Shown here: in pieces, positions 24,516-31,407 of the stretch
Layout: every line of letters starts with the position of its first letter
Numbering within the stretch: the first letter of the stretch is position 1
Assembly (NCBI GenBank): GCA_035392025.1
Contig: DAOPMC010000013.1
Location: 1 to 31,407, forward strand
Origin: DAOPMC01 sp035392025
GTDB lineage: Bacteria > Bacillota_I > Bacilli_A > RF39 > UBA660
Length of the DNA: 31,407 nucleotides
Reading direction: 5' to 3'
Position numbers and translations under genes: made by a program
Notes under the pieces: model-generated
The model's database searches: none
The model's input: only the letters and a program-made list of their open reading frames with translations
Told to the model about the DNA's origin: nothing

Positions 24516-25624
24516 AATTTTACTTCTTCTACTCTTTCTATAAATTCATTTAAATATTGTTTAAATTTCTTTTGAATCTCTGCATCGTTAGCAACTGCTT
24601 TATATTTAATTACAGTAAATTGCTTGCTAACAATATCTTTTAACTGACTTTCACTAAGAGAATCGTTGACATCTATTAATTTCTCTACCATGTTAGCAAC
24701 CAATTTTTCTGAGACTTCTTCAGTATCTATCTTAGCTTTTTTATCTTGTTTATTGATGCTATCAACTACTAGATAATCTAGCATAATAGTCTCATCAATA
24801 TACTTTTTCATTTGTCCTGTTTCAACATAATCCTTTTTATCTTTCACTTGTTTAACTGATGAATCAGTATGTTCTTGTAAGTAATTCCATAACGCAACAG
24901 CATACTGAAAATTAACATTTTTAAGTATTACATTAGTTTTCTTTATTGGAGAAGTAACAAGCGCAATATGCATCTTATCTAAGTTCTTATATACTTCTGA
25001 ATGAGTTAAATCTGCCATTTGAAGTTCTAATTTTGCAATTCTTGTATTTATGCTATTAGCGCCATTACCATCATCTTTTGAATCCAGTTTAGAATTAAAA
25101 GTTAATGCTACATCAACTTTTTCTTCACCTAATTTGCCTGATGCACTATATTCAATATTTTTGTTATTCTTAAAAGATGATTCTACTATAGAGTCTCTTT
25201 TTTTACGATCAAGGAAGTATCTCATATTTTTAACTAAACTATAAATAAATCTATTTTCATAGGTATTAAAACTTTCCTCTTTATTGATATTAAGTATTTT
25301 AGATGGTTGCACTGAACCATCTTCTTTAATATCTTGAATAAAGTTAGTATTTCTTGCAAGATGCTTAATACTTTCAGGTGTAATTCTTCGAGCCAGTTCA
25401 ATTTTAACAACATCTTCTTCATTAATTATGAAACGGTTAGGATTTCTCAAAATATTATCTAAATATTGGATAGTAGCTTCCATTTTTTCTAACCATTCAT
25501 AATCACATTCAACTTTATTATAGTCAGTTTTAACTTTCATAGTTGAATTGATTTTATTATTAAATCTCTCAATTTGACTACCGTCTGATCTATGATATAA
25601 ATCAAATACATCAAGTTGTCCCAT
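24512..25624 (-). CDS. DUF2357/McrC-like protein without a nuclease domain
   Basis: DUF2357 proteins accompany McrB-type ATPases, and many carry a C-terminal PD-(D/E)XK nuclease like McrC. Here the helical N-terminal half has the signature ESFNTYENRFIYSLVKNM (117-134), the region after SPIKKTNVILKNVNFQ (225-240) matches the family middle, and the last 100 residues are charged and helical. I see no PD...(D/E)xK pattern, and 370 residues leaves little room for one. The ATG at 25624 follows TAGGAGGTG. It lies 10 bases after the ATPase gene and overlaps the SipW gene by 4. Thus it probably acts as the ATPase partner in a non-restriction role. Family call is by motif memory. Confidence 0.72.
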   Translation of the reverse strand: MGQLDVFDLYHRSDGSQIERFNNKINSTMKVKTDYNKVECDYEWLEKMEATIQYLDNILRNPNRFIINEEDVVKIELARRITPESIKHLARNTNFIQDIKEDGSVQPSKILNINKEESFNTYENRFIYSLVKNMRYFLDRKKRDSIVESSFKNNKNIEYSASGKLGEEKVDVALTFNSKLDSKDDGNGANSINTRIAKLELQMADLTHSEVYKNLDKMHIALVTSPIKKTNVILKNVNFQYAVALWNYLQEHTDSSVKQVKDKKDYVETGQMKKYIDETIMLDYLVVDSINKQDKKAKIDTEEVSEKLVANMVEKLIDVNDSLSESQLKDIVSKQFTVIKYKAVANDAEIQKKFKQYLNEFIERVEEVKL

Positions 25625-25634
25625 AATACACCTC

Positions 25635-27164
25635 CTATGTTAATTTTTTAAGTCTTAGTAAGTATTCCTCACACTCTTTCATTGCACCTTTGCCAAACTT
25701 TTCATCAAGAAAAACAATGAATCCATCTATCTCATCTCTTATATAAGAAACATTTAACTGTTCAAATTTTCTTAATACCTTTCTTGCCATAAAGTAATCT
25801 ATCCCTGCAACCTCAGTTCCACCACATGCAACATAAATTGGTGTGAACTTTTTCATTTGCATAACAATACGATTACCAAATGCTATTCTAAAATGTTTAA
25901 TTACATAATCGTCCATCTCAGTTATTTTATTTAGTGTTACCTCTGATATTGTATTTTCTGCCATACCATCTTCAAATAATTTATTTAAATATGTATAATT
26001 TATATCTTGAGCTTCTGTATCAATTGGTTCAAATACTTGCCCTTTATCATTAATATCTATTGGCATAGCACGGTCATAAACTTTATCAGTAACCATAAAT
26101 GTTGAGTCATCGTTATTGATAGTACCAATATACCAAACATTAGATGCAATTTGTAATTTACCATTTATAATTTTTTTAGGATCTCTTTTCCATTTGCTAG
26201 GAACAAGTTCAACAATCCATTCTGATTTATTAGGCATTTCTAGAATAGATAGCATCTCGGCAAAGTAATACTCAACACGAGAGATATTCATCTCATCTAG
26301 GATAACTGTATATATATCATCAGTATACCCTGCCATATATATTTCTTTTAAAACTTCTGTTTCGTTAAACTTTTTTGTAAACTCATTAAAGTATCCAAAT
26401 AACTCTGTTCTATCTCTCCAAGACGGTTGAACTGATGCTACACACGAATCATGTTTCAAAAATTTTCCCCAGGCATAAGCAAGAGATGTTTTACCGGTAC
26501 CGGATATACCCTGTAAAATTATTAATTTAGTAGATGCTAGAGCTGAAATAAATAATCTAATCATATCACTACTATAATATAGTCTTAATTTTGCTGCTGC
26601 AAAGTTTCTAAATAGTTCAACTAACTCTGGTAATGTAAATGTATTGTTATAATTTTGAATCTTATAATTTTCAAATTCAACATCAATATCATTTAATTTA
26701 GGGAATCTAACGCCTTGATCAACTTCATCAGTTTCTCCTTCGGAAGAAGAGCTCCCCTCTTCAGTAGCTTCTTCGCCTGGTTTTAATCCTAATTGTGAAA
26801 CTTTCATTGCTAGAATATCTTGTTTTTCCTGAACCATAGTTGCAACCTCACTATTTAAAGTTGCAATTTCTTCTAATAATGACTCTTGTTCTACTATAGT
26901 TTTTCTAAATCTAATATACTTTCTGATTAAGAAAACTATTAAGAATATAATTCCACCAATAATAATTAACATAATTAGAATAGCAAGAACTACAAAAACC
27001 CATTCTGCTCCATTAAAATTAGCTTTATAACCATTGATAATAGAAATATACTTGGAGATCTTAAATGATTGTTTAATGCCTTCCCAAAATCCTTTAAAGA
27101 ATGCTACAAATCCTGAAAAGAATTGTGACAAAAATTCATATAAAAATCTTACAAATGTATCCAC
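25635..27164 (-). CDS. Membrane-anchored McrB-like AAA+ NTPase
   Basis: The 509-residue protein opens with an aromatic amphipathic stretch (4-38), a membrane helix (about 55-82), a coiled-coil-like linker (88-120) and an acidic Ser/Glu linker (130-150). The AAA+ module follows: Walker A GISGTGKTS (219-227), VQPSWRDRTELFGYFNEF (245-262), Walker B TVILDEMN (286-293) with VEYYFAEMLSILE after it, sensor GTINNDDSTF (347-356) and KVYDRA (361-366). These match the McrB branch, where a hexameric GTPase is controlled by McrC. A membrane anchor replaces the DNA-binding domain of restriction McrB. The start is GTG at 27164 after AGAGGCGATTTT. It is 16 bases past the 318-residue gene and 10 before DUF2357. 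Confidence 0.82.
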   Translation of the reverse strand: MDTFVRFLYEFLSQFFSGFVAFFKGFWEGIKQSFKISKYISIINGYKANFNGAEWVFVVLAILIMLIIIGGIIFLIVFLIRKYIRFRKTIVEQESLLEEIATLNSEVATMVQEKQDILAMKVSQLGLKPGEEATEEGSSSSEGETDEVDQGVRFPKLNDIDVEFENYKIQNYNNTFTLPELVELFRNFAAAKLRLYYSSDMIRLFISALASTKLIILQGISGTGKTSLAYAWGKFLKHDSCVASVQPSWRDRTELFGYFNEFTKKFNETEVLKEIYMAGYTDDIYTVILDEMNISRVEYYFAEMLSILEMPNKSEWIVELVPSKWKRDPKKIINGKLQIASNVWYIGTINNDDSTFMVTDKVYDRAMPIDINDKGQVFEPIDTEAQDINYTYLNKLFEDGMAENTISEVTLNKITEMDDYVIKHFRIAFGNRIVMQMKKFTPIYVACGGTEVAGIDYFMARKVLRKFEQLNVSYIRDEIDGFIVFLDEKFGKGAMKECEEYLLRLKKLT

Positions 27165-27180
27165 AAAATCGCCTCTTTCT

Positions 27181-28137
27181 CTAAATTTTTACAATATTAT
27201 CATTACTTTTCATACCATCATAATGATATTTATCATCTACTATAATTATATATTTAAATAATTTAACCATCATATTATTTGCAGGATTATCCTCGTATTT
27301 ATCATCTATTAATATTGCAAAATTATATCCTTCTTTTATCATATCCTTTATGTCATCTGTACTTTTTAAATATTCTTCAAATGGCAATATAAATGAAATT
27401 TTATCTTTTGCAATCTCATTATCTACTATATCCAGTAATCTTTTACTTTTCATTTTCTTTTCAAAAATTGTATAATCAAAATCTACTAAATATTCTTTTT
27501 CTAAGTCCCTTTTATGTAAATCTTTAATTATTTGAATACTAAGTAAATAATATATAACAAACATCTTTTGTTCATTGATTAAATCTCTATTAAATGCTTT
27601 TTTGATTGCAAATTCGCTATATAATTCTGGAAATTTAATATGATGTTTAATCTCTACCCAATATAAGTTTTTCTTACTTGTATCATCGTATGCTAATTCA
27701 AAGTATTCGCTTTGAAACGCTTGTAAAAAATCTTTTTTTCTATCAATTGCCTCTTTTAATTTTTCTAGTAGATTAGTTTCAGAGATTAATTCATCAGTTT
27801 TCAATTTTTCTTTTCTAAATTCATTAACCCTATTAATTGTTTCCCTAGTAATCTCATATTTTTGATCAAGTTCAATTGCCAGTTTCACCGCATCATAATT
27901 TAATTGTACGTCACTTTCATAATATAATGTAGTATCCTCAATTTCACTAACTTTATTTTTTAAATATTGTTTAACACTTAAATCACCTGATAGTTGATAA
28001 AAATAAGCATCAATGTAAAATTTGCAAAACTCTTGTACTAAATACTTTTCATACTTGCTATCAAGAATTATTCTTGCATATTGTATTATGTTCTTTTCTG
28101 AAAAATTAACATACTTTTCAATAACATTAACACTCAT
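27181..28137 (-). CDS. Cytoplasmic protein of unknown function, 318 aa (McrB-like operon)
   Basis: I do not recognise this family with confidence. It is a soluble, charged, largely helical protein with no signal or membrane helix. The C-terminal third (about 235-305) alternates helices with strands such as DKISFILPFEEYL, EGYNFAILIDDKY and KYIIIVDDKY, which faintly recalls a degenerate EAL-like or TIM-barrel half, but metal ligands are not evident. The ATG at 28137 follows TAGGAGGTTAATACT, an excellent site. It is the second gene of the six-gene operon, so it probably serves as an adaptor for the membrane ATPase. Confidence 0.7.
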   Translation of the reverse strand: MSVNVIEKYVNFSEKNIIQYARIILDSKYEKYLVQEFCKFYIDAYFYQLSGDLSVKQYLKNKVSEIEDTTLYYESDVQLNYDAVKLAIELDQKYEITRETINRVNEFRKEKLKTDELISETNLLEKLKEAIDRKKDFLQAFQSEYFELAYDDTSKKNLYWVEIKHHIKFPELYSEFAIKKAFNRDLINEQKMFVIYYLLSIQIIKDLHKRDLEKEYLVDFDYTIFEKKMKSKRLLDIVDNEIAKDKISFILPFEEYLKSTDDIKDMIKEGYNFAILIDDKYEDNPANNMMVKLFKYIIIVDDKYHYDGMKSNDNIVKI

Positions 28138-28167
28138 AGTATTAACCTCCTATCATTTTTTTATTTT

Positions 28168-29136
28168 TTAATATACTGCTGAGAACGTAATTACAGAAGG
28201 TGTACTCGTTTCATTTGGATATGTATAATTATTTGCTGGCGTTGTTTTATAAAATTTTACAATTTCGCTGGAAATAGCTTCTATTTTAAAAGTAAAGCTA
28301 TTAATATACTGATAATTATTTATAGTTGTGGTCGTTTGAGATTCCTTTTTTAAATAGGATGCACTAGTCATATCTAGCAAAACATCTGCAGGATTAAACG
28401 CTAAAGTTATAGTTGCTGATGCACAATTTGCTTGTTGTGCGCTAGTTAACCCCCGATATGTTGTAATATCAATTCTATCATTGACATTATAATTCCCAAA
28501 TACAGTAAGAACTGTATAATAATCAAGCGTATTTGTAATTCTTATCTCTAAATATGGATGATTAATATCGTCAGTAACCTCATATGATAGTCCCATTTGA
28601 CCAACATTTAATGTGAAATTTGCAGATAAAGTCTTCTCATAGGGACTAGTTGAAGATGTTTCAACATAAACCGTAACACTATCTCCATCATCAAAATTTG
28701 CATTTGGTGTTACAACAATTGTAAAATCATCAACATTAGTGCTCGATGGTATGGTTCCACTTGCTTGAGTAGCCTGACATATTACAGTAGATGGACACGT
28801 ATAGTTGATAGTATATAAAATATTCATATTGGCTGCAATTAAATTATTTTTTCTACTATTCATATTAACGATAATTGTATAGCTGTCAACACCAGACCAA
28901 TTATCAAGTTGATATGTAGATGTTGTTTCAGTAAGTTTATCACTATTAAAATAAAATCCTTTAGAATTAAAATACATGTTTTTTAATCCCGTATATGCAT
29001 ATCTACTAAAAACAATTCCGCATGTAAATAATACAATCAAAAAAGTAATTAAACATATAATAATTTTTTGTTTAGTATTAATATCTTTAAGATGCTTATT
29101 AAAAAAGTTTCTTATATTCTTAACTTTCTTCTTCAC
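28168..29136 (-). CDS. Exported or anchored surface protein, first gene of the McrB-like operon
   Basis: A Lys-rich start is followed by a membrane helix (near 25-43 in this numbering) and GIVFSRYAYTGLKN, similar in position to the F(A/S)KY motifs of the SipW-class proteins nearby. The remaining 270 residues are Thr/Ser/Asn/Tyr-rich and beta-rich, with three Cys (two near TCPSTVICQ), and end abruptly without a sorting signal. The GTG at 29136 is chosen because GAGGA lies about 11 bases upstream; the longer frame from GTG at 29154 lacks any ribosome site. A good promoter is at 29198-29226. Probably a surface subunit handled by the operon's ATPase and peptidase (inference). Confidence 0.68.
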   Translation of the reverse strand: MKKKVKNIRNFFNKHLKDINTKQKIIICLITFLIVLFTCGIVFSRYAYTGLKNMYFNSKGFYFNSDKLTETTSTYQLDNWSGVDSYTIIVNMNSRKNNLIAANMNILYTINYTCPSTVICQATQASGTIPSSTNVDDFTIVVTPNANFDDGDSVTVYVETSSTSPYEKTLSANFTLNVGQMGLSYEVTDDINHPYLEIRITNTLDYYTVLTVFGNYNVNDRIDITTYRGLTSAQQANCASATITLAFNPADVLLDMTSASYLKKESQTTTTINNYQYINSFTFKIEAISSEIVKFYKTTPANNYTYPNETSTPSVITFSAVY

Positions 29137-29197
29137 TATAACAATAATCCTCACTCATAAGATAACAATACTTTCTTTAGCACATTATCCTATTAAA

Positions 29198-29226
29198 AGT
29201 ATAACACAATATCGAATGTTTGCAAA
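29198..29226 (-). promoter_or_regulatory. Promoter of the six-gene McrB-like operon
   Basis: Minus strand TTTGCA (29221-29226), a 17-bp spacer and TATACT (29198-29203). Overlapping the -35 on its upstream side is TGTCGTATTTTGTT (29225-29238), 13 of 14 bases identical to the element at 22504-22517. Confidence 0.65.
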
Positions 29227-29239
29227 CAAAATACGACAT

Positions 29240-29265
29240 AAAAAAAAGATAATAAATATCTTTTT
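29240..29265 (-). terminator. Terminator of the TM2 gene
   Basis: AAAAAGATA (29243-29251) and TATCTTTTT (29257-29265) with a 5-base loop, T-rich on the minus strand; it overlaps the last codon of the gene. It separates the gene from the surface-protein operon promoter just below. Confidence 0.6.
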
Positions 29266-29617
29266 AAGCATTCCAATCAGTAATTACTTTACCATCGTTG
29301 TCCTTGAATGAACCACATAGAATCATAATCCAATCAATAAGAACACCTATACCAAATACGCCACAAGTAAGTAACCATAAAATACCAGTGCCAACTTTAC
29401 CAACATAAAAACGATGTACTCCCAAGCCACCTAAAAACGTACACAATAAAAATGCTGCTAATCTAGATTTTGGTGAAACATCAGTACTATTTGTTTGAAC
29501 ATTGACATTAACAGTAGGGCTTTGCATATTTTCTTTTACCACTGTTTTACCGCATTCAATGCATACATCAGCTCCCTCCGGTAATTCCTTGCCACAATTT
29601 GCACAAAATCTGCTCAT
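29264..29617 (-). CDS. Zinc-ribbon and TM2-domain membrane protein
   Basis: The N-terminus has CANCGKELPEGADVCIECGK (5-24), a four-Cys zinc ribbon. After a polar linker come SRLAAFLLCTFLGGLGVHRF and YVGKVGTGILWLL, the TM2 domain with its conserved Gly-x-x-Gly-x-His-Arg-Phe-Tyr pattern, then a second helix ending DWIMILCGSFKDNDG. TM2 proteins are small two-helix membrane proteins of uncertain role, possibly in quality control or lipid sensing. The ATG at 29617 follows AAGGAGGAAAAA. It stands alone between its own promoter and terminator. Confidence 0.93.
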   Translation of the reverse strand: MSRFCANCGKELPEGADVCIECGKTVVKENMQSPTVNVNVQTNSTDVSPKSRLAAFLLCTFLGGLGVHRFYVGKVGTGILWLLTCGVFGIGVLIDWIMILCGSFKDNDGKVITDWNA

Positions 29618-29646
29618 TTTTTTCCTCCTTATTTCATTATATTTTT

Positions 29647-29675
29647 ATTATATCACTAGCAGATAATTTTGCAAA
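29647..29675 (-). promoter_or_regulatory. Promoter of the TM2 gene
   Basis: Minus strand TTTGCA (29670-29675), a 17-bp spacer and TGaTATAAT (hexamer 29647-29652). It faces away from the extended -10 promoter of the next gene, so the 113 bases between the genes hold two divergent starts. Confidence 0.7.
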
Positions 29676-29703
29676 ATAAATAACATATATTTTAATGGCT
29701 TTG

Positions 29704-29712
29704 TGATATAAT
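29704..29712 (+). promoter_or_regulatory. Extended -10 promoter of the 224-aa gene
   Basis: A perfect TGaTATAAT (29704-29712) without a clear -35. Start would be near 29719, leaving a leader of about 12 bases that holds only the ribosome site GAGGAGG. Confidence 0.6.
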
Positions 29713-29730
29713 AGTATACGAGGAGGATAT

Positions 29731-30405
29731 ATGAAAAAGTATTTTTTTACAATTTTACTAGGTGTTATATTAATATTACCTTTTGGTGCAGAGGCATTAA
29801 CTTCGCTTCCTATAACTATTAGTGATAATGCTAAAAAACTAAGTAGCATTAATAATGAAGTTATAGAAGGAGAATATGTTTTACCTGAATTTTGTTCTAA
29901 TGATGATGGTTGTACTATAACATTTGATGCTGGTATATTAAAACAAATTGGCAAATATGATTTTTCATCAGGTCAAGAATATTTCTTTATCTTTGAGGGA
30001 ACAGGAGTTACCATCTACGAAGAATCTGGCCCCAACCAAGCAACTGCTGAAGTATACGCAGAAAACTTTAATAAAATAGTTTTTAATCCAGCTACATTTA
30101 CCGATAAAATAGTAATTCAAACTGGTAGTGGCGATGAAGCTAGAATGATTATTTTTATACCCACTATCACAGATATTCCGAGTGAAGATACTGAACCACT
30201 TCTTAGTGATGATATAAATGACACATCAAATATCAACTTATCAAGATTAAAAGATTACAGTGTTTTTATAATTTGCGGAGTTGCCATAGTAATTATATTA
30301 ATAGTATTAACTATCACCGTTAAAAAAAGAAATAAAGTAGATGCTAATAAAAACATAATTTCTGAAAAATCAAAAGAAGTAGAAGAAAAACAGATAGAAA
30401 AATAA
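29731..30405 (+). CDS. Exported protein with C-terminal membrane anchor, unknown function
   Basis: Residues 1-22 form a signal peptide with a likely cut after GAEA. A 150-residue extracellular domain follows, with one Cys pair (55 and 61, in FCSNDDGC) that could form a disulfide. A membrane helix (about 177-197) and a Lys/Glu cytoplasmic tail of 27 residues end it. No family is recognised; a similar layout is common in surface sensors and sortase-independent anchors of Bacilli. The ATG follows GAGGAGGATAT. It is transcribed alone from an extended -10 promoter, and a strong hairpin overlaps its 3' end. Confidence 0.8.
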   Translation: MKKYFFTILLGVILILPFGAEALTSLPITISDNAKKLSSINNEVIEGEYVLPEFCSNDDGCTITFDAGILKQIGKYDFSSGQEYFFIFEGTGVTIYEESGPNQATAEVYAENFNKIVFNPATFTDKIVIQTGSGDEARMIIFIPTITDIPSEDTEPLLSDDINDTSNINLSRLKDYSVFIICGVAIVIILIVLTITVKKRNKVDANKNIISEKSKEVEEKQIEK

Positions 30406-30421
30406 GTCTATCTGTTTTTTT
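30385..30421 (+). terminator. Terminator of the 224-aa gene
   Basis: ACAGATAGA (30390-30398) and TCTATCTGT (30407-30415) with an 8-base loop and a T-run, overlapping the last codons and the stop. The following 120 bases to 30540 hold no gene or further hairpin that I can support. Confidence 0.85.
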
Positions 30422-30539
30422 TGTTATAAAAATTTAATCCCCTAATTATTAATCACTCAATGATACGATAGTGCAATTCATTCAGAAATTAGTTCAAGAT
30501 AAACTTCTAAATCAACAACTATGTTTAACAAAATAAATA

Positions 30540-31127
30540 TTATAAGGTTTTAGCATTAGATGCAGCATAAGTTGATTCATATGCACCTTGTTCAATTGTG
30601 TTAAAATCATTTTCATCAGCATTATATGTTACTATATATGAGCCTGCTAAACAAACAGCTTCACTTCCCCAAGCAGTTATTATAATTATATCTTCATCAA
30701 CTTGACTCAATAATCTTTCATCTGGATTTGGAGTGAAAGTTCCATCTGAATTGGGTGCATACATTTGTGCAAATTTATTTGCTTTAACAACATATTGTTC
30801 ATTTGAAGTACTCTGTATATTAGTAACAACTATATCAGGCTTTTTTGTCTCATCTCCCATATCTCTTTCTTTTACAATGCTATTTTCTTCACTCAACACA
30901 TATTTTTTACCATTTCTATAGGTATACAACACAGTATGTACTTCTTCTCCAACAACACCAGTTCTTGCACTAATAGGAGCTATTTTAGTTGCAATTATTT
31001 CCCTATCCCCAGGTATTGTATCAAGATATGCATTAATATCAACATTTTGAATTACTCGGCAACGCACAACTTCATCTCCATATTCTAATGGGTTAGCACT
31101 TTTTAAAACTACTTCTTTTATTTCCAT
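30540..31127 (-). CDS. Hypothetical protein, 195 aa
   Basis: A soluble acidic protein with no signal or membrane helix. The stretch near residue 38 reads TIPGDREIIATKI, and towards the end there is TAWGSEAVCLAGSYIVTYNA and ESTYAAS. This order (PGD, then a WG and GSYIV with a final TY) resembles the PGDYG-type proteins of unknown function, but I would not name it on that alone. The ATG at 31127 follows GAAGGAGATAAAAAA, a good site. It is read alone, between the plus-strand terminator and the tRNA terminator. Confidence 0.7.
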   Translation of the reverse strand: MEIKEVVLKSANPLEYGDEVVRCRVIQNVDINAYLDTIPGDREIIATKIAPISARTGVVGEEVHTVLYTYRNGKKYVLSEENSIVKERDMGDETKKPDIVVTNIQSTSNEQYVVKANKFAQMYAPNSDGTFTPNPDERLLSQVDEDIIIITAWGSEAVCLAGSYIVTYNADENDFNTIEQGAYESTYAASNAKTL

Positions 31128-31170
31128 ATTTTTTTATCTCCTTCAAGATAAATTGTAACATAAACACATT

Positions 31171-31196
31171 AAAAAAAACGAATATTTCTATTCGTC
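31171..31196 (-). terminator. Terminator of the tRNA-Trp gene
   Basis: ACGAATA (31178-31184) and TATTCGT (31189-31195) with a 4-base loop, then a T-run on the minus strand, 12 bases below the tRNA 3' end. Confidence 0.8.
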
Positions 31197-31207
31197 TATT
31201 TTCCTTA

Positions 31208-31284
31208 TGGCAGGGGTGGTAGGATTTGAACCCACGACATTTGGTTTTGGAGACCAACGCTCTACCAACTGAACTACACCCCTA
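31208..31284 (-). tRNA. tRNA-Trp (anticodon CCA)
   Basis: Minus strand: acceptor AGGGGTG pairs fully with CACCCCT (31284-31278 and 31218-31212), discriminator G, and CCA encoded at 31210-31208. D arm GTTGGTAGAGC, anticodon stem TTGGT/ACCAA around CTCCAAA, and T loop TTCAAATC are all intact. The CCA anticodon reads only TGG, consistent with TGA as stop in this genome. Confidence 0.98.
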
Positions 31285-31298
31285 AAAAGGACAATATA

Positions 31299-31327
31299 AA
31301 TATAATATAATTTTATCATTTTGTCAA
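31299..31327 (-). promoter_or_regulatory. Promoter of tRNA-Trp
   Basis: Minus strand TTGACA (31322-31327), a 17-bp spacer and TATATT (31299-31304), about 15 bases above the tRNA 5' end. The remaining bases to 31407 show nothing else. Confidence 0.75.
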
Positions 31328-31407
31328 TCTTTTGAACCAAGTAATAATTTAATTTATGTTTATCTTATGATAATGTCTTAAGTGTTATCTTTAGAAAATG
31401 TCTCACT

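Noticed and set aside
24512..27164. Calling the AAA+/DUF2357 pair a type IV (McrBC) restriction system
   Set aside because: No nuclease motif, no DNA-binding domain, a membrane helix on the ATPase, and genes for secretion on both sides in the same transcript.
29637..29954. Minus-strand open frame of 105 codons
   Set aside because: Antisense to the exported 224-aa gene and crosses its promoter; no ribosome site.

Overview
The window is AT-rich, low-GC DNA that uses the standard bacterial code: Trp is TGG, TGA is a stop, and the Trp tRNA has a CCA anticodon. Strong AGGAGG-type ribosome binding sites, TGn-extended -10 promoters, mraY/ftsW and many SipW-type signal peptides point to an uncultured Bacillota of the Bacilli/Mollicutes-like gut type (inference). 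A run of exactly 100 N at 8022-8121 shows it is a scaffolded draft, probably metagenomic.

Left part (1-5900), nearly all on the minus strand: two small unknowns including a HAD-like protein behind a long hairpin-rich leader; a CYTH-domain gene whose 5' end overlaps the remnant of a methyltransferase-like gene; ftsW, which stops early; mraY; and trpS. The stretch 2300-2770 looks rearranged, with three neighbouring genes each missing one end.

Centre (5950-29150): a 23-kb surface-protein island. It holds eight proteins with TasA/camelysin-like or related N-terminal membrane signals, two SipW-type signal peptidases with Ser/His dyads, a third SipW-like protein that has lost both catalytic residues, and a 3059-residue protein with about 50 YGGG repeats. 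At least three minus-strand transcription units are visible. One runs from 22441 down through two TasA-like genes, the giant gene and two helical proteins. A second starts at a promoter at 9789-9817 and covers pseudo-SipW, TasA-like, SipW and a short surface protein. The third is six genes from 29136 to 23322: surface protein, unknown 318-residue protein, membrane-anchored McrB-like AAA+ ATPase, nuclease-less DUF2357/McrC-like protein, SipW and TasA-like protein. One TasA-like gene at 22663 lies alone on the plus strand. The simplest reading is a locus that exports, processes and assembles an extracellular fibre or coat. The McrB/DUF2357 pair is the unexpected part: it resembles the two halves of a type IV restriction system, but it is tied to the membrane, has no visible nuclease, and sits between secretion genes.

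Right part (29260-31407): a zinc-ribbon/TM2 membrane protein, a plus-strand exported protein with a C-terminal anchor, an unknown 195-residue protein, and tRNA-Trp with its promoter and terminator.
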